Assembly: GCA_031002005.1 (NCBI GenBank)
Contig: JARYHS010009186.1
Span: 106,490,829 to 106,554,828, forward strand
From: Vandiemenella viatica
Lineage: Eukaryota; Arthropoda; Insecta; Orthoptera; Morabidae
Direction of reading: 5' to 3'
DNA length: 64,000 nt
The stretch's first letter is position 1. Each line of letters begins with the position of its first letter. A model generated the notes under the pieces. It ran no database searches and was not told the origin of the DNA. It saw nothing but the letters and a program-made list of their open reading frames with translations. Shown piece after piece: positions 1 to 13,051 of the stretch. A program made the translations under genes and the position numbers.

Positions 1-1510
1 TGATTGAGTGTGTAAATCTTTGTGTGTTAAATTGATTTCTTACACCTAATATTTTATTTAAAGAACATTATTATGTTATGTTGTGTTATCTATTATATTT
101 AGTCGTGTTTTCAACGCACCTAAATTGTTTATCATGTTTAAAACAATATTAGAATATCGTCAATTCTTTATAATTACTTTTGAGATTATTTTTATTTATT
201 TGCAAGCAGTTTTGAAGTAAGTTTATTATTTTTTTTAAATTGAATCCGATTGTTTGAAGTTCTGGAAACGGGTGGCGACCTCTTTGTGGGTACTGGAGAG
301 GTGGGTACAGAGAGGCACCTTGACAGCTGCCAAAAAGAGTGGCTCCGAATATCGCTAGGAGAAAACTACGCAAATATTATCATTTAATGTGCCTCAGTTA
401 ATTGTGGAGAAGAGTCTGATGCCTATTTTGAAAGTACTTCTGCAATAAAAGTGAAGTAAAATGCGTCTTATACTTTCTCAATTAAACTAACCTTATCATC
501 ACAGTTTAGAAAGTTAATTACTCTAGTGGGCAGACATACTCACTTAGTGAAAATTTTATACTGCAATTTTCAAGTTTATAAAACTTCTGCGTACATAGTA
601 TTCCCAGTAACATTACTACATCCTTAATAGCGTATTTGTATTCAATATTTTCCATCGTAATCCTTTTTAATCCCCCGTAAATAATACGTTGAAAAATGAA
701 ACGTCAACTTCATTTCGTTAACATGCACCCAATATTAATTATGAATACTAACGACAGTAAATTCCTCTTTGAGAGTCTTTAATGGGATTATATCCTATTA
801 CGAGGTCCATTTGAAGTATGTTAAGCCTTCGGTAGGTTAAAAACAATTGTCTGACGTTCATAATTGTTTTTGTGAAAATACACAATTCTCCAGTGACAAG
901 CGACATCGTTCGAAGCGTTTCAATTAGACCTTTTTCAGAATAAGACTGACGTAGGGCCCCTTTAGCTTTAATGAAAAATGTCAATGAGCAACGTCAGGAG
1001 AGTAGAGATCCTGTCAGACTAGAATAAGGTGGGATTCTCTGTTTGGTCAACAAAGTATAACAGGAAGTCCAGTCAATTTTGAGGCAATAAGAAATGTGAC
1101 TTCTTCTTCATCACCTTATCCCAACATTAGGAGTCAGGCTGACTTTGACGAGTTTTACTCATCATTGGAATTATCAAATTTGGATCATTGGTTTTGCTGC
1201 CGCATGCCCTACACACAGCAGCCAATATCAGCTCCAGCCATATTGGAGTTGAGTTTGTTGCCTTTCGGCATTTACTCCTCGACAATAGTAGACGGGTTGT
1301 ACCTCGCTGTCGGAATGTCGTCTCTGTTGGCAGAAGATTAAATCCTCTTATGGCGATCCGCATGCCCTTGCATGACGCCAAGCATTTTATACCTCCTCCC
1401 ACGTGATACTTTGTACTAATGGAGTAAGTGAACGTTGCCATCTGTCTGCGAAATGTGTAACTATGTTCTGCGTTTAACAAGAGAATTTTTGTTTGTGAAT
1501 CCATACATTA
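1..1510. other. Anonymous AT-rich DNA, no supported gene
   Basis: AT-rich sequence with only short open frames in all six readings. A minus-strand frame at 149-373 has a hydrophobic start, but it opens with TTG rather than ATG and resembles nothing I know. No repeat of the families listed below was recognised here. Confidence 0.5.
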
Positions 1511-1630
1511 AGGAGAGTCCATAAACTACGTGGCTTGGTCTAGGAGGGGAAGGCGTTGGCTGGTAAGCTACGCTGGGCTACGTGGGGGGAGAGGGGGGTT
1601 CCGAGCCAAGCCACGTAGCTTCTCGTTCAT
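1511..1630. repeat. Foldback repeat of the GTCCATAAACTACGT family, copy 1
   Basis: The copy opens with GTCCATAAACTACGT and closes with an inverted counterpart. CTACGTGGCTTGG near 1526 pairs perfectly with CCAAGCCACGTAG near 1608, around a G-rich centre. Two other copies sit at about 2565-2690 and 39395-39480. Similar 'gtccataaa.tacgt' inverted-repeat sequences are common in arthropod genomes; I take it to be a non-autonomous DNA element. No target duplication was identified. Confidence 0.55.
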
Positions 1631-2564
1631 ATCATTTGTCAGAGTTAAAATAAGGTACAAAACACACAACAGCATTTGAATATATATTTCCGTCATTTAA
1701 TTGTCTCCGTATGTAATGTCCTACAGAGCACGTCGGCTCGCTGGCGCGGAGGTGCGCTGCCCGACACTGTGTGTATCTGAGGGCCAGTCGATGATAGAGG
1801 CAGACGCCTGTCCCCAGAGACATGTTTGGTTTGGCGCAGGGGCGCGGGACACAGACCGCCCTCTCTTCTCGCGATATTTTTGTTTTTTTCTGGAGGGCTT
1901 GCCGTATGTGGTGCAGTGTGTGGGACAGCCAGAGGATGGAGGGGATTGCATCTACTCCTCCGAGGTGTTTCTTTTGCTATGTTCTATGTCGTCGGGAGAG
2001 GGGAGAACGTTGCTGGACGCCCGAGAGCAAGGTTGTGGTCAGTGGCTGCTGCTACAAGTGATAAACGGAGGTAACTGTGTGTATCAGCCGGTCGCGCTGG
2101 TCAAACCCTGGCCCGCCACCGCCGCCAACCAGTGTCCATGCCGGGTAATGTGTACCGCCTGCTGATATAGAGACTTACTGCAACATCTCAAAACCCTGGA
2201 AACTGCCCTGAGTGACTCATGCCAGAATTAAAGAGCTATTAGCCTGGGAGCCTATCATATGTTTGCCATACATTTGTGATCTTGTAATGACAACAATTTT
2301 GTCTTAATGAATAAATTCACTTTCTTTTAATGTGAACACATTTCTTTTGTGTGATCCCCTGAGAATTGTCATGTGAAGAGCCCATTATAAATATTATGGA
2401 ATTAAAATAAATTAACTTTGCTACTTTTGCAAGCTGGCACCATACAAGGTGTTTTTTCAAATCAAAACTAATACCCCGGCCAACGAGCTATTACAGTATG
2501 TAATTTACGACAGTCTGACAAGAGAAAACGGTACAGAATATCTTCTGGTATCAACAGAGAAAAA
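1631..2564. other. GC-richer unassigned segment
   Basis: About 1700-2165 is clearly more GC-rich than its surroundings and has overlapping open frames on both strands. The longest is 154 codons (1701-2165, plus), starting at TTG. None has a recognisable domain. Overlapping open frames on both strands are expected from high GC content alone. It could be a CpG-rich exon or promoter, or an unknown repeat; nothing in the sequence decides. Confidence 0.35.
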
Positions 2565-2690
2565 AGCTACATAGCACGCGGGAGGGGGGGGGGAGGGGGA
2601 AAGCCAAAAGTCACGGCGGGTAACGTGGGGAGAGGGGGGAGGGCGTTCACACTAGTCCAAATTGGAGCTACGTGGTTTATGGACGCTCCC
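2565..2690. repeat. GTCCATAAACTACGT-family repeat, copy 2
   Basis: The right end reads as the reverse complement of the opening of copy 1 (TACGTGGTTTATGGACGCTCCC, split at 2669-2690). It is preceded by a G-rich core like that of the other copies. The left boundary is approximate. Confidence 0.5.
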
Positions 2691-3808
2691 TTATGAGACG
2701 GAAATTGTGGACCGTCCAGGCATTCGCCTTGTTGGCTTAACCGCCCAAAAAACCCGATCGTAACTGCCGTAAAGCGGGGGGGCCTGGCTTCGTGACCGGT
2801 CCCGTTGAACCACCCAGATCCAATGCGCGGCGCCTTGAGCCACATTAGCAGATACCAACAGGAAATATGACGTGCGTTCACTACCCATACTCACTGAAGA
2901 TAGGTTTTCTAGGAGCGGTGACGAAGGTCCGATACCCTCACCTTCGGAGGACACCTGGCGTGCTTGATTTGCTTCTGAGCAGAACCTGTGTGTACCGAGT
3001 TGACAAGCCGAAGGCAGCCAACCATGCGTCGGTCCGCACTCCTCGATGCACATGGCTGATGGTGCGGAATACTTCTTCACGGCACTCGTGTGTTAAATCA
3101 CTCACCCCATTAGCATGACGAAGCAGATACTATGAATAATGTGCAAATTACTCTTAACGTAATTAAAGGAGTGTATTTATTCTGTAGAGCTTTGTGAACC
3201 TTGCGCTTTAATCGAGAGTTGTAAAGGGTCACTGTATTGGACATGCGCAAGTTCAAGGCATCCACGTTCAGGCGTCGATCCTGGTACAATAGAATTACGG
3301 TACTGAGAGTATATTGCGTAGATACGCGAACAAATCAACAAGAAAAAGGATCCCACAGAGGTTACATGGTTTGTGGACAGTTGGAAACATTCACTATCCT
3401 CCTTGTGACGGTCAACGGTCCTAGAATGGTGCAAATAAATAAATAAATACACAAATAAATAAAAAAATGTAAAAGAAAAATAAAGCACGATATCTTCACG
3501 TCACAAATAACCGTGACTAAAAATTTGAAACGAGTTGACTGGCATCTGTGACCAACAGCTATCTATTTCATATAATACCACCTACTTAAAGTTACTTACT
3601 CTTTTCCAAATTTTAAACTTGTGTAAAAATTTATACCCTTATGTTCTGGATATATAATAAATATCCCCTATTTGTCTGATACTAATAATTATTTCAACAG
3701 ATTTCTAACTCCGCAAAATTTATTACGGCTTCCTGCCTCCTATTGCTGGTAAACCAATTATTTTAACGTATTCTAAATTTTGCACAAACCATTAATCTAA
3801 TATCATAT
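2691..3808. other. Unassigned segment with an A/T-rich microsatellite
   Basis: 2700-3120 is moderately GC-rich and unrecognised. A short degenerate (AAAT)n tract lies at about 3430-3470, which may mark the tail of an old LINE. The rest is AT-rich with nothing recognisable. Confidence 0.4.
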
Positions 3809-3821
3809 TAACTCGTCTTAG

Positions 3822-4121
3822 AGAGCGGTCTGGTAGCTCAGTGGTTAAGGTGTCTGAGTGGTGATCGAAAGGTCCCCAATTCGAATCCCTGTCTCGGCGG
3901 GGATTTTTCAAAGGCCCTAACCCGACCTTCACCTCTGCTACAGCTTGATGTGTAATGTGAAGTAAACCAGAACGCTTCCGTGTTTCCACGTTAAACTGTA
4001 GGTCCCCTGTACCCGGTAGGATTGCCGGGTTAGGTTAAGGCGGCGTCGACAGGGGCGGAATGCGCAGCCTATAGAAACCCTGTCACCAAGTCGTTACGAC
4101 CAAATGGAATTATTGTTATTA
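3822..4121 (+). mobile_element. tRNA-derived SINE, family 2, full-length copy
   Basis: The head has a tRNA-like internal RNA polymerase III promoter: a box-A-like GGTAGCTCAGTGGTTAAG near 3831 and a box B with TTCGAATCCC near 3880. The body contains the motif CCCGACCTTCACC and ends near ATGGAATTATTG. An imperfect 13-bp target duplication (TAACTCGTCTTAG at 3809-3821 and TAACTCCTCTTAG at 4122-4134, one mismatch) brackets it. Related copies lie at 37165, 38376 and 52200. This is a non-coding retroposon that depends on LINE enzymes for movement. Confidence 0.8.
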
Positions 4122-4764
4122 TAACTCCTCTTAGGACTCCTGAATTACGCATACAACGATCATTATCTCATTCTGAACTCTCAAATCATAAACTCAAGTA
4201 TCTTCAAAACTGTAACATCCTCTCTTTCATAATTAATTTACGTGTCATTTCTGTAGCCATTAATTCCAAATTTTAGTATTTATTAATACGGTAAAAGCCA
4301 TTATGCTGTAACAGTGTCTAAAAGATTTCGTCGTCCGTTCCAACAATACATTTATTGTGACTTACAGGACTGCGGGGTTATGGGAAACCGTTACAAAAAA
4401 ACTTAAAATAGTGAAAACCCCTTGTGAAGGGAGGGGAAAAAATAGAGAAGCCAGAGCGGCATGCTTATAAAGCTGTCAGGTGAAACCCCCGTCGAGATAA
4501 CGAAGAGCTAGGCTGCAGCTCCCGGACGTCGTCCCGTTACCAGGGCGACCGATAAACAAACACACCGCCGGGGGAAAGTGGACTCGGGGCTGCAGTCACC
4601 TCACGTCCCACCTTCCCACTCGTTAGCAGGCGGCTCTGATGTGGCCTTGACAGAGCTGTCACTGTAGGTGGCAGTTCTCGTTACTCAATACAGCACGCGC
4701 CATTGTCATCTCTAACACTGGAGCGTCAACCAAATATGACTGGTAATCATACACATTATGTCTA
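4122..4764. other. Unassigned segment
   Basis: AT-rich to about 4440, then a GC-richer stretch at about 4440-4700. I recognise no coding domain or repeat. Confidence 0.4.
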
Positions 4765-5105
4765 TAAGGTTTTTTTGTGTCGCGCCATTCATGTCCCTTC
4801 ATATTTAACCGAAATCGATAAATCAGATATCATGTCAAAGATTAAAATTTTTGCTTTGTTAACATGACAGATTAAGAAAGGAATTTTTCGGAATTCGACC
4901 CTTAAAGGGAAAAAAGTATTATCATTTTCTAAAAGGTGTTTCTGTGCGACGAGCCATTTATCTCCCTTCATACCTAATCAGAATCTATAAGTGAGGTATC
5001 ATTTTATAGACTAAGGTCTCCGCTTTGGAAAAATCATTAATTAAGAAACGAATTCTTTGGAATTCGTCCAGAAAAAAGGCAAACGTATCATCACTTCCTG
5101 AAGTC
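4765..5105. repeat. Tandem pair of about 170-bp diverged repeats
   Basis: Two head-to-tail units, about 4765-4935 and 4936-5105, share the order: ccattcatgtcccttcat-like start, GATATCAT/GGTATCAT, GATTAAGAAA/AATTAAGAAA, GGAATTCG, then an A-rich end. A diverged inverted copy lies at 23300-23440. The motif 'aagggtcgaatt..gaaaaattcctttc' read on the minus strand resembles 3' untranslated tails of insect LINEs, which is an inference from memory. Confidence 0.6.
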
Positions 5106-5296
5106 CTTCGCAAGAACGAACCAGCACCTCTATTTACGCTCTCCTTTCTTTCTCCCTCATACCACCTATACATAACTTAGCCAACGCACCAAAGCACTGA
5201 GCAAAGCGTTTAGACAAATAAAACAACACTTAGACACACAGGAATAAGGAAATCATTGCCTTATTACCTATGCCACCAGGTCAATATTCCTTTCTT

Positions 5297-5484
5297 ACGC
5301 CTCGTCGACGTCGAGGTCGTTAGAGGCGGAAAGGACAGGGGGGCAAGGAATGGGATTAAAATTCAACCTTGGAATTTTGAAGAAATCATCCCGGCATTCG
5401 CCTGGAGTGATTTGCGGACGGACGGGGATTCGAATTCAGGTCCTCCCGAATGTGAGACCAGAGAGTATTACCGCTACGCTCGGT
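5297..5484 (-). mobile_element. tRNA-derived SINE, family 1 (internal deletion)
   Basis: Minus-strand copy. The tail end shows CCTCGTCGACGTCGAGGTC, then the core 'ttcgcctggagtgattt', then GGGATTCGAA (box B read from the other strand) and the head ending GCTCGG. About 30 bp that other copies have, around 'ggggaaaccatggaaaaccc', is missing. Family 1 is the most abundant repeat in the window. Confidence 0.75.
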
Positions 5485-8400
5485 GATTGATTGTCATTAG
5501 AACTACCACGATGCATGAAGTTTTGTGGACGATTTAATTAATTATAGACTACGTTTTTACATACGTTTCTATTTGTTTTCATTCATCTGTATTATCTATT
5601 AAGAAAAAATTGTATAGAAAGAATGTGACAGAATTTCATCTTCACGCAAGAAGCTTCTATATGATCCTTACCTTGGTTATAGTTTCCATACATTCTTTGA
5701 ATGTAACTAACTTGACAAATTAATTTTTAAATTGTTCTATATAACCAAATTTTTCCATCCTTTTGTCTAATCTTTGGTTCCCTGAAGGTCCAAGCTCTAT
5801 ACAAACAACTACAGGATAATATTCAGATTCCTAAAACAGTATTTAAATATTTCCCTCCTCCCACTGATGCTAATTTTCTGTCATATTCTCCTTAGTCTCA
5901 CTGGCATCTTGCATTTTTCACTTTCTACAATTTTATACCTGGAGGAAATGAATTTACCATTCCACTATCTATCACTGGCTTAGTACCATTCTTCCTGGAG
6001 TTTAGGTCTTGTCTTAAGTCTGAACAACCTGCGTCAAATCTAGTTTATTTAATCACAGAACTATTTTATAATTTAACATCGGAAAACTCTCGCTAATTAA
6101 CAGAATAACCTGTTGCTTCAAATTTTTCGAAGTCAGCTTTATCATACGAAACAGGAGAATGAGCTAAAATTGCGTGTAATTATAAATAGTGTTTGGATGA
6201 TTCAACTTCAGTTTTTTCGTTATTAGGGAGATCATTTTGAGGGTAGAGATGTATAGTGACCTCTTGGTGTGGTTGCTTGCGCAGGACACGTTTTCATGTC
6301 ATGTTGGTTTGCCATACTCCACTACCGCCACACCCAGGCTGTGACGTTGTGTGGCGAGTTGGCTCAAACAATTGCGTCACCTCCCGTCTGCGTTTATGTC
6401 TCCAGAAACGAGGATCCCAAACAGAGCAAAAAAAAGCACCCAGGCACAAAACCGCAACTAACTAATAAGGCCACTCTTAAGTAAACAGGAGTCAACTGGA
6501 GTTATACGACAGGACAAAGATTAAAAGCAAACAAGCAAGACGATTAAAGAGTAACATCCTTTTTTCTTTGCTAGCATGGAATCCTTGTTTTTTGCGAGAC
6601 TAAATTCTTGGCTTCATTTGACACTAGAATCTTCGCTTCCTATTTGTATTTATCATCAGTTGGTGACCTCTCTACATATGTAAATCTGTAAGCGGGGCTA
6701 GTATGTCTGTATCTTTGTTACCGCATCACTCGACAAATACCAACGGATTTTGGATGGTGTTTACACAATTGAAGGCTTATGGTCTAGCTTGAAAAAACTG
6801 CGGTATATACTATCATCCTATGCAAGAAAGGATAACCTATTTGTAACCAAAACATATAAGCATCATAGATCACACTGCATCTAAGATAAACACACCTTTA
6901 TTAACCTACAAAGAAACCCACCAAAGATCATACTACATCACATATAAACCCAACAATCTTTATATACTCTTCATATGGTTTTTGAATAGTTAATTTTAGT
7001 TATTTATTTCTTCAGGTTTCTGAAATACTGTACGTTGGAATACACTGAAAACGTAAATTAAAACACTACATTAAATATTAATAATCCTATGAACTGTGAT
7101 ATTTGACTTTCGGTAAAGGATACAGCGATACTACATTACAAATATCAGACTCCTAACGAAAGTTTCTGCTTAATATCAACACTAAAAGGTGATCTCATTT
7201 ATGAAGAATATATCCTCTTAAAATACTTATTTTCACTAGCTTTATAATTATTTAATTAGTTAATTTTTTCATAAATTAAATTACGTTAAAATATACGGAA
7301 AACAAAATTTAAAATTTCTTGAATACTAGAAATACGAAAGAAACTTAAAAATCGAAACTTCTTCATAAAATTTAGGTTCTTTCCTTCCAAAAACTCAACA
7401 CTCGTACGTCACCAAGGGCGAAATTGTGGTTCTCATCCATGATAAAATCGAACATTTGTAATCTACAAACTTTCTTACAAGTCCGTTACAAAACGATAGA
7501 CGCCTAATAGGAAACTGTGGACTATAAGTGGTAACATACGACGTATGGACTTAAAATTACAGATGTAACAAACCAGATGATCCTCTCCTACTTCAAAAAT
7601 TCGTAAAAAAGTAACATTACTGGTTCTTTTTTCCTACTGTTGATAATAACAATACAACGAATCACAATGTGTGTCTAACAAAAGTCTCCGAAATAATATC
7701 AGTAATATCGAGCAAAATAATTCATTTACTAGAAGTTGGAGTTTAAACAGATATAAAAACTTGATCTTTATTCCTATTTAAAGGTCACGTATGCCTTCTA
7801 AATATTTGATATGGCATTTATTGAATTTCGAATACCTAAATAATCATGGGGCGAGTGAAGAAGGACAACACCGAGGGATTACTGGGAACGTACGCACTGT
7901 TGAAGATGAAGCCCTGAAAGCTGGGAAGTAGAGGTTCTATCCATTGAGATGAAAATGGGTGTGGTTACAGGATTCCTAGTATTTCATTTGGAGCGAAATG
8001 GATTAGCTATTCAAGCATATCTAGCCGTCAATAACCAATAGATGCTATTGGAGCTATTTTAATGGAATTCAGTGCTTTAAAAAAAGTATGATATTTGAGG
8101 TGTATTTATGCGAAAGACACCAAGAGAACCGAGGGTTAACTTCGAGTGTCCAACGAAAACTCTTTATGAACAGCGATACATGCCGTTAACCCATATGCAC
8201 AGTTACTAGGTTTACGATTTAATCAAGATCTCTCGTACGCTATTTGACGATCAGGAATTGTATACCTCCACACCATCTGCACTGATGGGCAAACTCTGAA
8301 CCATGAGAATTCTCTTCACGTTGGGATACATAGGAACTAACCTCGACTCAAACACCAACCACAATATTGTGCTTAACGTCCTCGCTCACAAGGCAGATGT

Positions 8401-11200
8401 ATGTGCACTCTGTAGTGTGGACAGTAAATAATCATAGGTCTTGTAAACTTAAGTCTGATTCACATGTGTACTCAACACTGAAGTTTTTACAGTCGCTACC
8501 ATTTCTTTCGTTCGCATTCCTAAAGACTTCCCGAAACGATCCCACGAGGCGGACCACAGATTTATCTCTGGTGAAACTTGTTTACGTTTTCGTTGCTCCA
8601 TCAACAAGCAGTGACGACAGAGTGGGAAAAACTGCGGGCTACTTTAAAACGACTCCGAGATGCACCACCCATCTGAGAGTAGCCTTTAAATCTTTCGGCG
8701 GGATCGGATTCTGAAGTTATTTAATATTGATCTTAAACAAAACGCAATTTGTGGCTGGGGAGTGTTATTAACCGCTTCTTCAGCAACGCAGTAATTCTGT
8801 GCTTAATTCTTACCAATGCAGAAATCGAAGGACTTTAGGTAACGCATATAAACACAAAAGTTTAAACAAGTTTAAAAATTATCGATGTGATAATGTTCCT
8901 CTACACCTAGCTCAATGTGACAGTGAAAACAAAAAAGGAGAATGCCCTTGTTATGTGTTTTAAGATTTTGTGACTGACATAAAATAAAAATTCCATCTGA
9001 GTCCTTGTAATGTTAGGTGAATTTATGTTCCAGGTCTTTGATCCAAGAGGATTTGGTTTCGATTTTCTGTATGGTCTTCCAGATTTTCTGAAAATAACCA
9101 CAGCGATACGGTTCCGATTTTCTACCAGTTGTTCGTAAATAATCCCATCCTAACTCTAATAACTGCGGTATTTACTAACGCTAATCCTAATTTAATGATA
9201 ATGTTTTTGAAAACAATGCGTAGGTATAGATCACATTTTTTATAGTGCAATCCTAACCACTCTTTTTACGATTTCTGCTTGCTAAGCTCGTAATGGTTTG
9301 CTGTAACTATCAGCGGTCCTTATTATATTTCATGAAAGAATAGTCCGCACATAAGCAAAGTTACTGGTGGCCGTACTTTACTCTCAGTCATCCATACAAA
9401 ATCGTTGTTGTTGACTGAAAATCTACGGATTTTATTATTGTTTTAATTACATTTCTCCACCGCTTACATGTATATATATTACAAAATTAGTGAGGTTGCT
9501 TTCTTTTGTTATTATTTATTAGCGATATTTGAGAGATTGCACGGTATTAACATTCTGATATCAGTTATATTTGACGTCGGTGAGTCAAGTTCCGACGAAG
9601 ACTCGGGGCTGTGCGTTGAAGTCTGTATCTGAAATTTAGATAACTCCGATTTTGAAACCTGGTACTCAGTTTCCAAATACCTCCAGAGGAAATAAGAGAA
9701 AAATTCCTCAGTTAAAAGTTTGGTCCATCTGTTATTAATTTTCAGTTCCTGTCAGTAATCCTACTACGTTGCAGCGATTTGAGTGGTATAGATGGGTGTT
9801 GGAGTACAAGAAGAAGAAGAACAAAAGAAGCGAATCCAGAAGATAACAGGACATAAAGAATCTGATGAGCCAACTGCACTACTGCGCCTTACTTTGCAAA
9901 TCAGTACCATTTTCTTGCTATGGGAACATTATTATTAAATTTTGGTAGTAAGCAAAATGAAGTAAATAAACTCCAAAATTTGAAGATTTCTGTACTCTTT
10001 ACTGTTACAACAGTATTCTAAGGTATACATCTGTGAGAAATACAAGACAGCAACGTTTCTTAGTTTTAAAACCATGTCAGATGAGCAAATATATGAGCAA
10101 AGATGTTATTTTTAGGTCTTAGAAAAAAGGGCTCCAGGGACAGCATAAAATGAGATGCGAGAAATGTTATCGTATAGTCAAGGACGGGTCGGTTGATAGC
10201 GTTCCCGCTGACACAACTAATAGGCTTAACTCACGTGTCTTCCAGCCATTCACGCATTCTTCTAGTTTCTTCTGAAAACTACATTCCATTCCAACAAACA
10301 GTGGGGTAGGAGGAAATCCTGTTTAACTATGAAATCAATGTGGGCTCATCCAAGTAGAGTACGAAAAAACATTCATTTACTGCCCTTAAAAGTAACAGTT
10401 TCAAATATTCTTCACTGGCGTTAGCAGACAGTAAGCTACTTTGTAAATTATACAAATTAATTACCACTTGCCTCAGGTTATACACGAGTTCTAGGTTTTT
10501 GACATTTAAGAAAGGAATCGATTTTTGTCGATATTTTATAAGTTTTTCGTTGTCTTTAACATAAAGGTCATTGGCAAGGAATTCAGCTGTTGCCTGTTGA
10601 ACTAATCACCCTGGCGTTTTCCTTAATTTTTTTCGAGAAACAAGTGAAAAACCTAAATCTGTATGTTCGGAACGAAGGTCCAACGTGCCAGGCCGAACAT
10701 TAACCTCTCACCCAGCATGTTAGATTTATGTCTCATTTGGCCATCAGATTTACTATCTGCGTACTGCTGATGCGAAAACATTATTAATAATGTTCTAAAC
10801 CTTTTTATATATTGTACCAATTTCTCTTTTATTTTTTATAATATATTCTGCATTTTATTGTATAATTTTTCTTCCAGCAGTTACTTTTGTTATCTATCGC
10901 AGTGAATTACATCTTAATCATTTCTCAAATTGGAAAGCACGGATTTGGCGTAGGAATTATCGTCTTGGTACTGTAACCGGACATATGTTTTCTATCGGTT
11001 CCCTTTGTGAAGGATTGGACAAGACGTCAGAATTATACCCTTAAGTAACTGTTACCTTACTAGAAAATAATATATTAAGACAGTTCATTTTAATCGCAAA
11101 GCTGAAACCGTTCTCTAGCACATGTATTAAGTGTAAGTACTTCTTCGGGACTACCCCTTTTGTGATTTATTTTGATTTTGATTTTTTGTTGTTGTTAATG
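5485..11200. other. Long anonymous AT-rich tract
   Basis: 5.7 kb with no recognised gene or mobile element. The longest open frame is 115 codons (8367-8714, plus), with no known domain. 6260-6440 is slightly GC-richer. Text near 6690-6780 vaguely resembles common insect repeat ends but could not be assigned. It may be deep intron, intergenic DNA or repeats too decayed to recognise. Confidence 0.5.
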
Positions 11201-11390
11201 GCCTTACATCTTGTCATTAGAGACGGGAAAGGGCTGAGGCAAGGAACTGGGTTGCCTTTTGAAGTAAGCAACCCGAAATTCGGCCGGAGTGTTCTGGGGA
11301 AACCATGGAAAATCCAAATGTGGATGCTCGGAAGGAGATTCGAACCGCCGTCCTCCCAAATGCGGGGCTAGAGCGTTGACCGCTCACGTT
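11201..11390 (-). mobile_element. tRNA-derived SINE, family 1 (diverged)
   Basis: Minus-strand copy. It has the core 'ggggaaaccatggaaaatcc', 'gattcgaaccg' for box B and 'cctcccaaatgcg' in the head. The tail-side half is rearranged: the 'gccatggcc' block is replaced by a duplicated-looking 'aagtaagcaacccgaaattcgg'. Confidence 0.7.
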
Positions 11391-13047
11391 TTAGTTGAAT
11401 TAACGGATACTTACACAGCAAAAAACATTGTAGGAGGTCACTCCTATGTCTTAACAGGAGGTAATAACAGGCAATGCTGTCTAAAGAGAAATGGATTATT
11501 GATTAAAACAATTGCAATTAAGAACTTGATGAACCTATCGTGTATTATTTCTTAACTGGCTGCTTACGTACTGATATGTTATTCCTATGTCTTCCAGTAA
11601 AATTGTCTGTGTTACTTCCAAACAAGTGCGGGTTTAACAAAGTGCGATTTCTTTAAATGGAACCAGAGATCTAAAAATACTAAAGTTTTTTTGGAGATGT
11701 CCTTGATTTGAAGTTTCGCAATAATCTGAATGATAAACACTCTGTTATGCCCGAAGGTCCAAAGCTCAATCTCCCCAGAAATAAAATCAACAATTAATTT
11801 GGAAGAGAACCGATAAATCTATTAATAATGAGGGTTATTGATTAACTACCGACAGAGGATGTAATGGCGCCAGTCGTCGACGGATTAATTTCAGACTATA
11901 GTAAATACTTGTTTCGTAAATATTTACCTCCTTAGTTTTCTCCCACTTAATAAAAAAAACTGGATTAAAAAAAAAGATGGAATATCAGTTAGTAACGACA
12001 TTAAAACATATTACAAATGTTCTGCTCGTTCGCTAATGTTTATAGGTGCCATAAGTGAGGTTTAGCTATCACCGTGGAGATATTCAGGTGTCTTAATTTA
12101 ATCAGTCATACTCAATTATTCTTTTGCACATCATGTTCTAAATTACAGCTATACGGTATAATTCTGATTCAGAACTCGTTTTGATCTATGTAACTTGCGG
12201 ACATCAGTTTTGCCCATAGTTTAAGATTGTGACAACTACCAGCAAAACGAACTCACCTAACGTTATACAGTAATACTTAACGAAAAATTGCACAGTTGTA
12301 TCAGTTACTTCGACTGAAAAAATTAAAGACTCATAGATCAGTTACTTCATCATTATTATTAAATTGTAACAATACTCCATTGAATTATTATGTAAGTATT
12401 GCTGTAAACATTCATACGTTTTTCTATAAATTAAATTCAGATGAAATAATCAAATAACAATGAAATTTAATAAAAATAGTTTGCAATAAGCGATGACCCG
12501 TAAACGTTACAAAATATAAAGTTTTTAAACAGAGCAATAATCTAGTAAAAGCAAAATTCATTGCAGTCTGATCCTTAATATCTACGTTACTGTCTCCTGT
12601 ATTGGCTACAAATAACTTTTTTTAAGCACACTAATAACTACAATTTCTTTCTTGTGGTTAATGAGGAAATTATTAATTCTGATTATCCTTTCTACTCTAG
12701 TGGAACTGAAATCTTCCCCATTCTTAGTGAAGTTTCTGTCGATTTATAGGGGAAAAAAATTGTAGAATGAAACTTAATAATTTTAAAACTGAGTTATAAA
12801 GTTTAAATCATGATGAGATATATAGATCAATATGGCAAACATTTTTTAGACACTTCATACAAACTGGTTCATAATTATTCTGTTTTATTCTCAACAATTT
12901 GTTTTGGAATCAAATGTAATCAACGTATGCATACAAAGACGTCATTTCAGAAATTCAAAAATATCCTAAAATCTTTTAAAAAAAAAAAAAAAGGCCATCT
13001 GAAATGGTGAGATTTAAATATGACACGATTTTAATACATTTTATATC
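11391..13047. other. Anonymous AT-rich DNA
   Basis: No open frame above 66 codons. There is an A12 run at about 12980. Nothing else was recognised. Confidence 0.5.
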
Positions 13048-13051
13048 GTAT

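Noticed and set aside
149..373. Minus frame with a signal-peptide-like start
   Set aside because: The start is TTG, not ATG, and the downstream half is low-complexity AT-rich translation.
1701..2165. 154-codon plus frame in a GC-rich patch as a host exon
   Set aside because: TTG start, open frames on both strands, no domain and no splice or promoter evidence.
8367..8714. 115-codon plus frame as a gene
   Set aside because: No ATG at the start given, no recognisable domain, and AT-rich surroundings without supporting signals.
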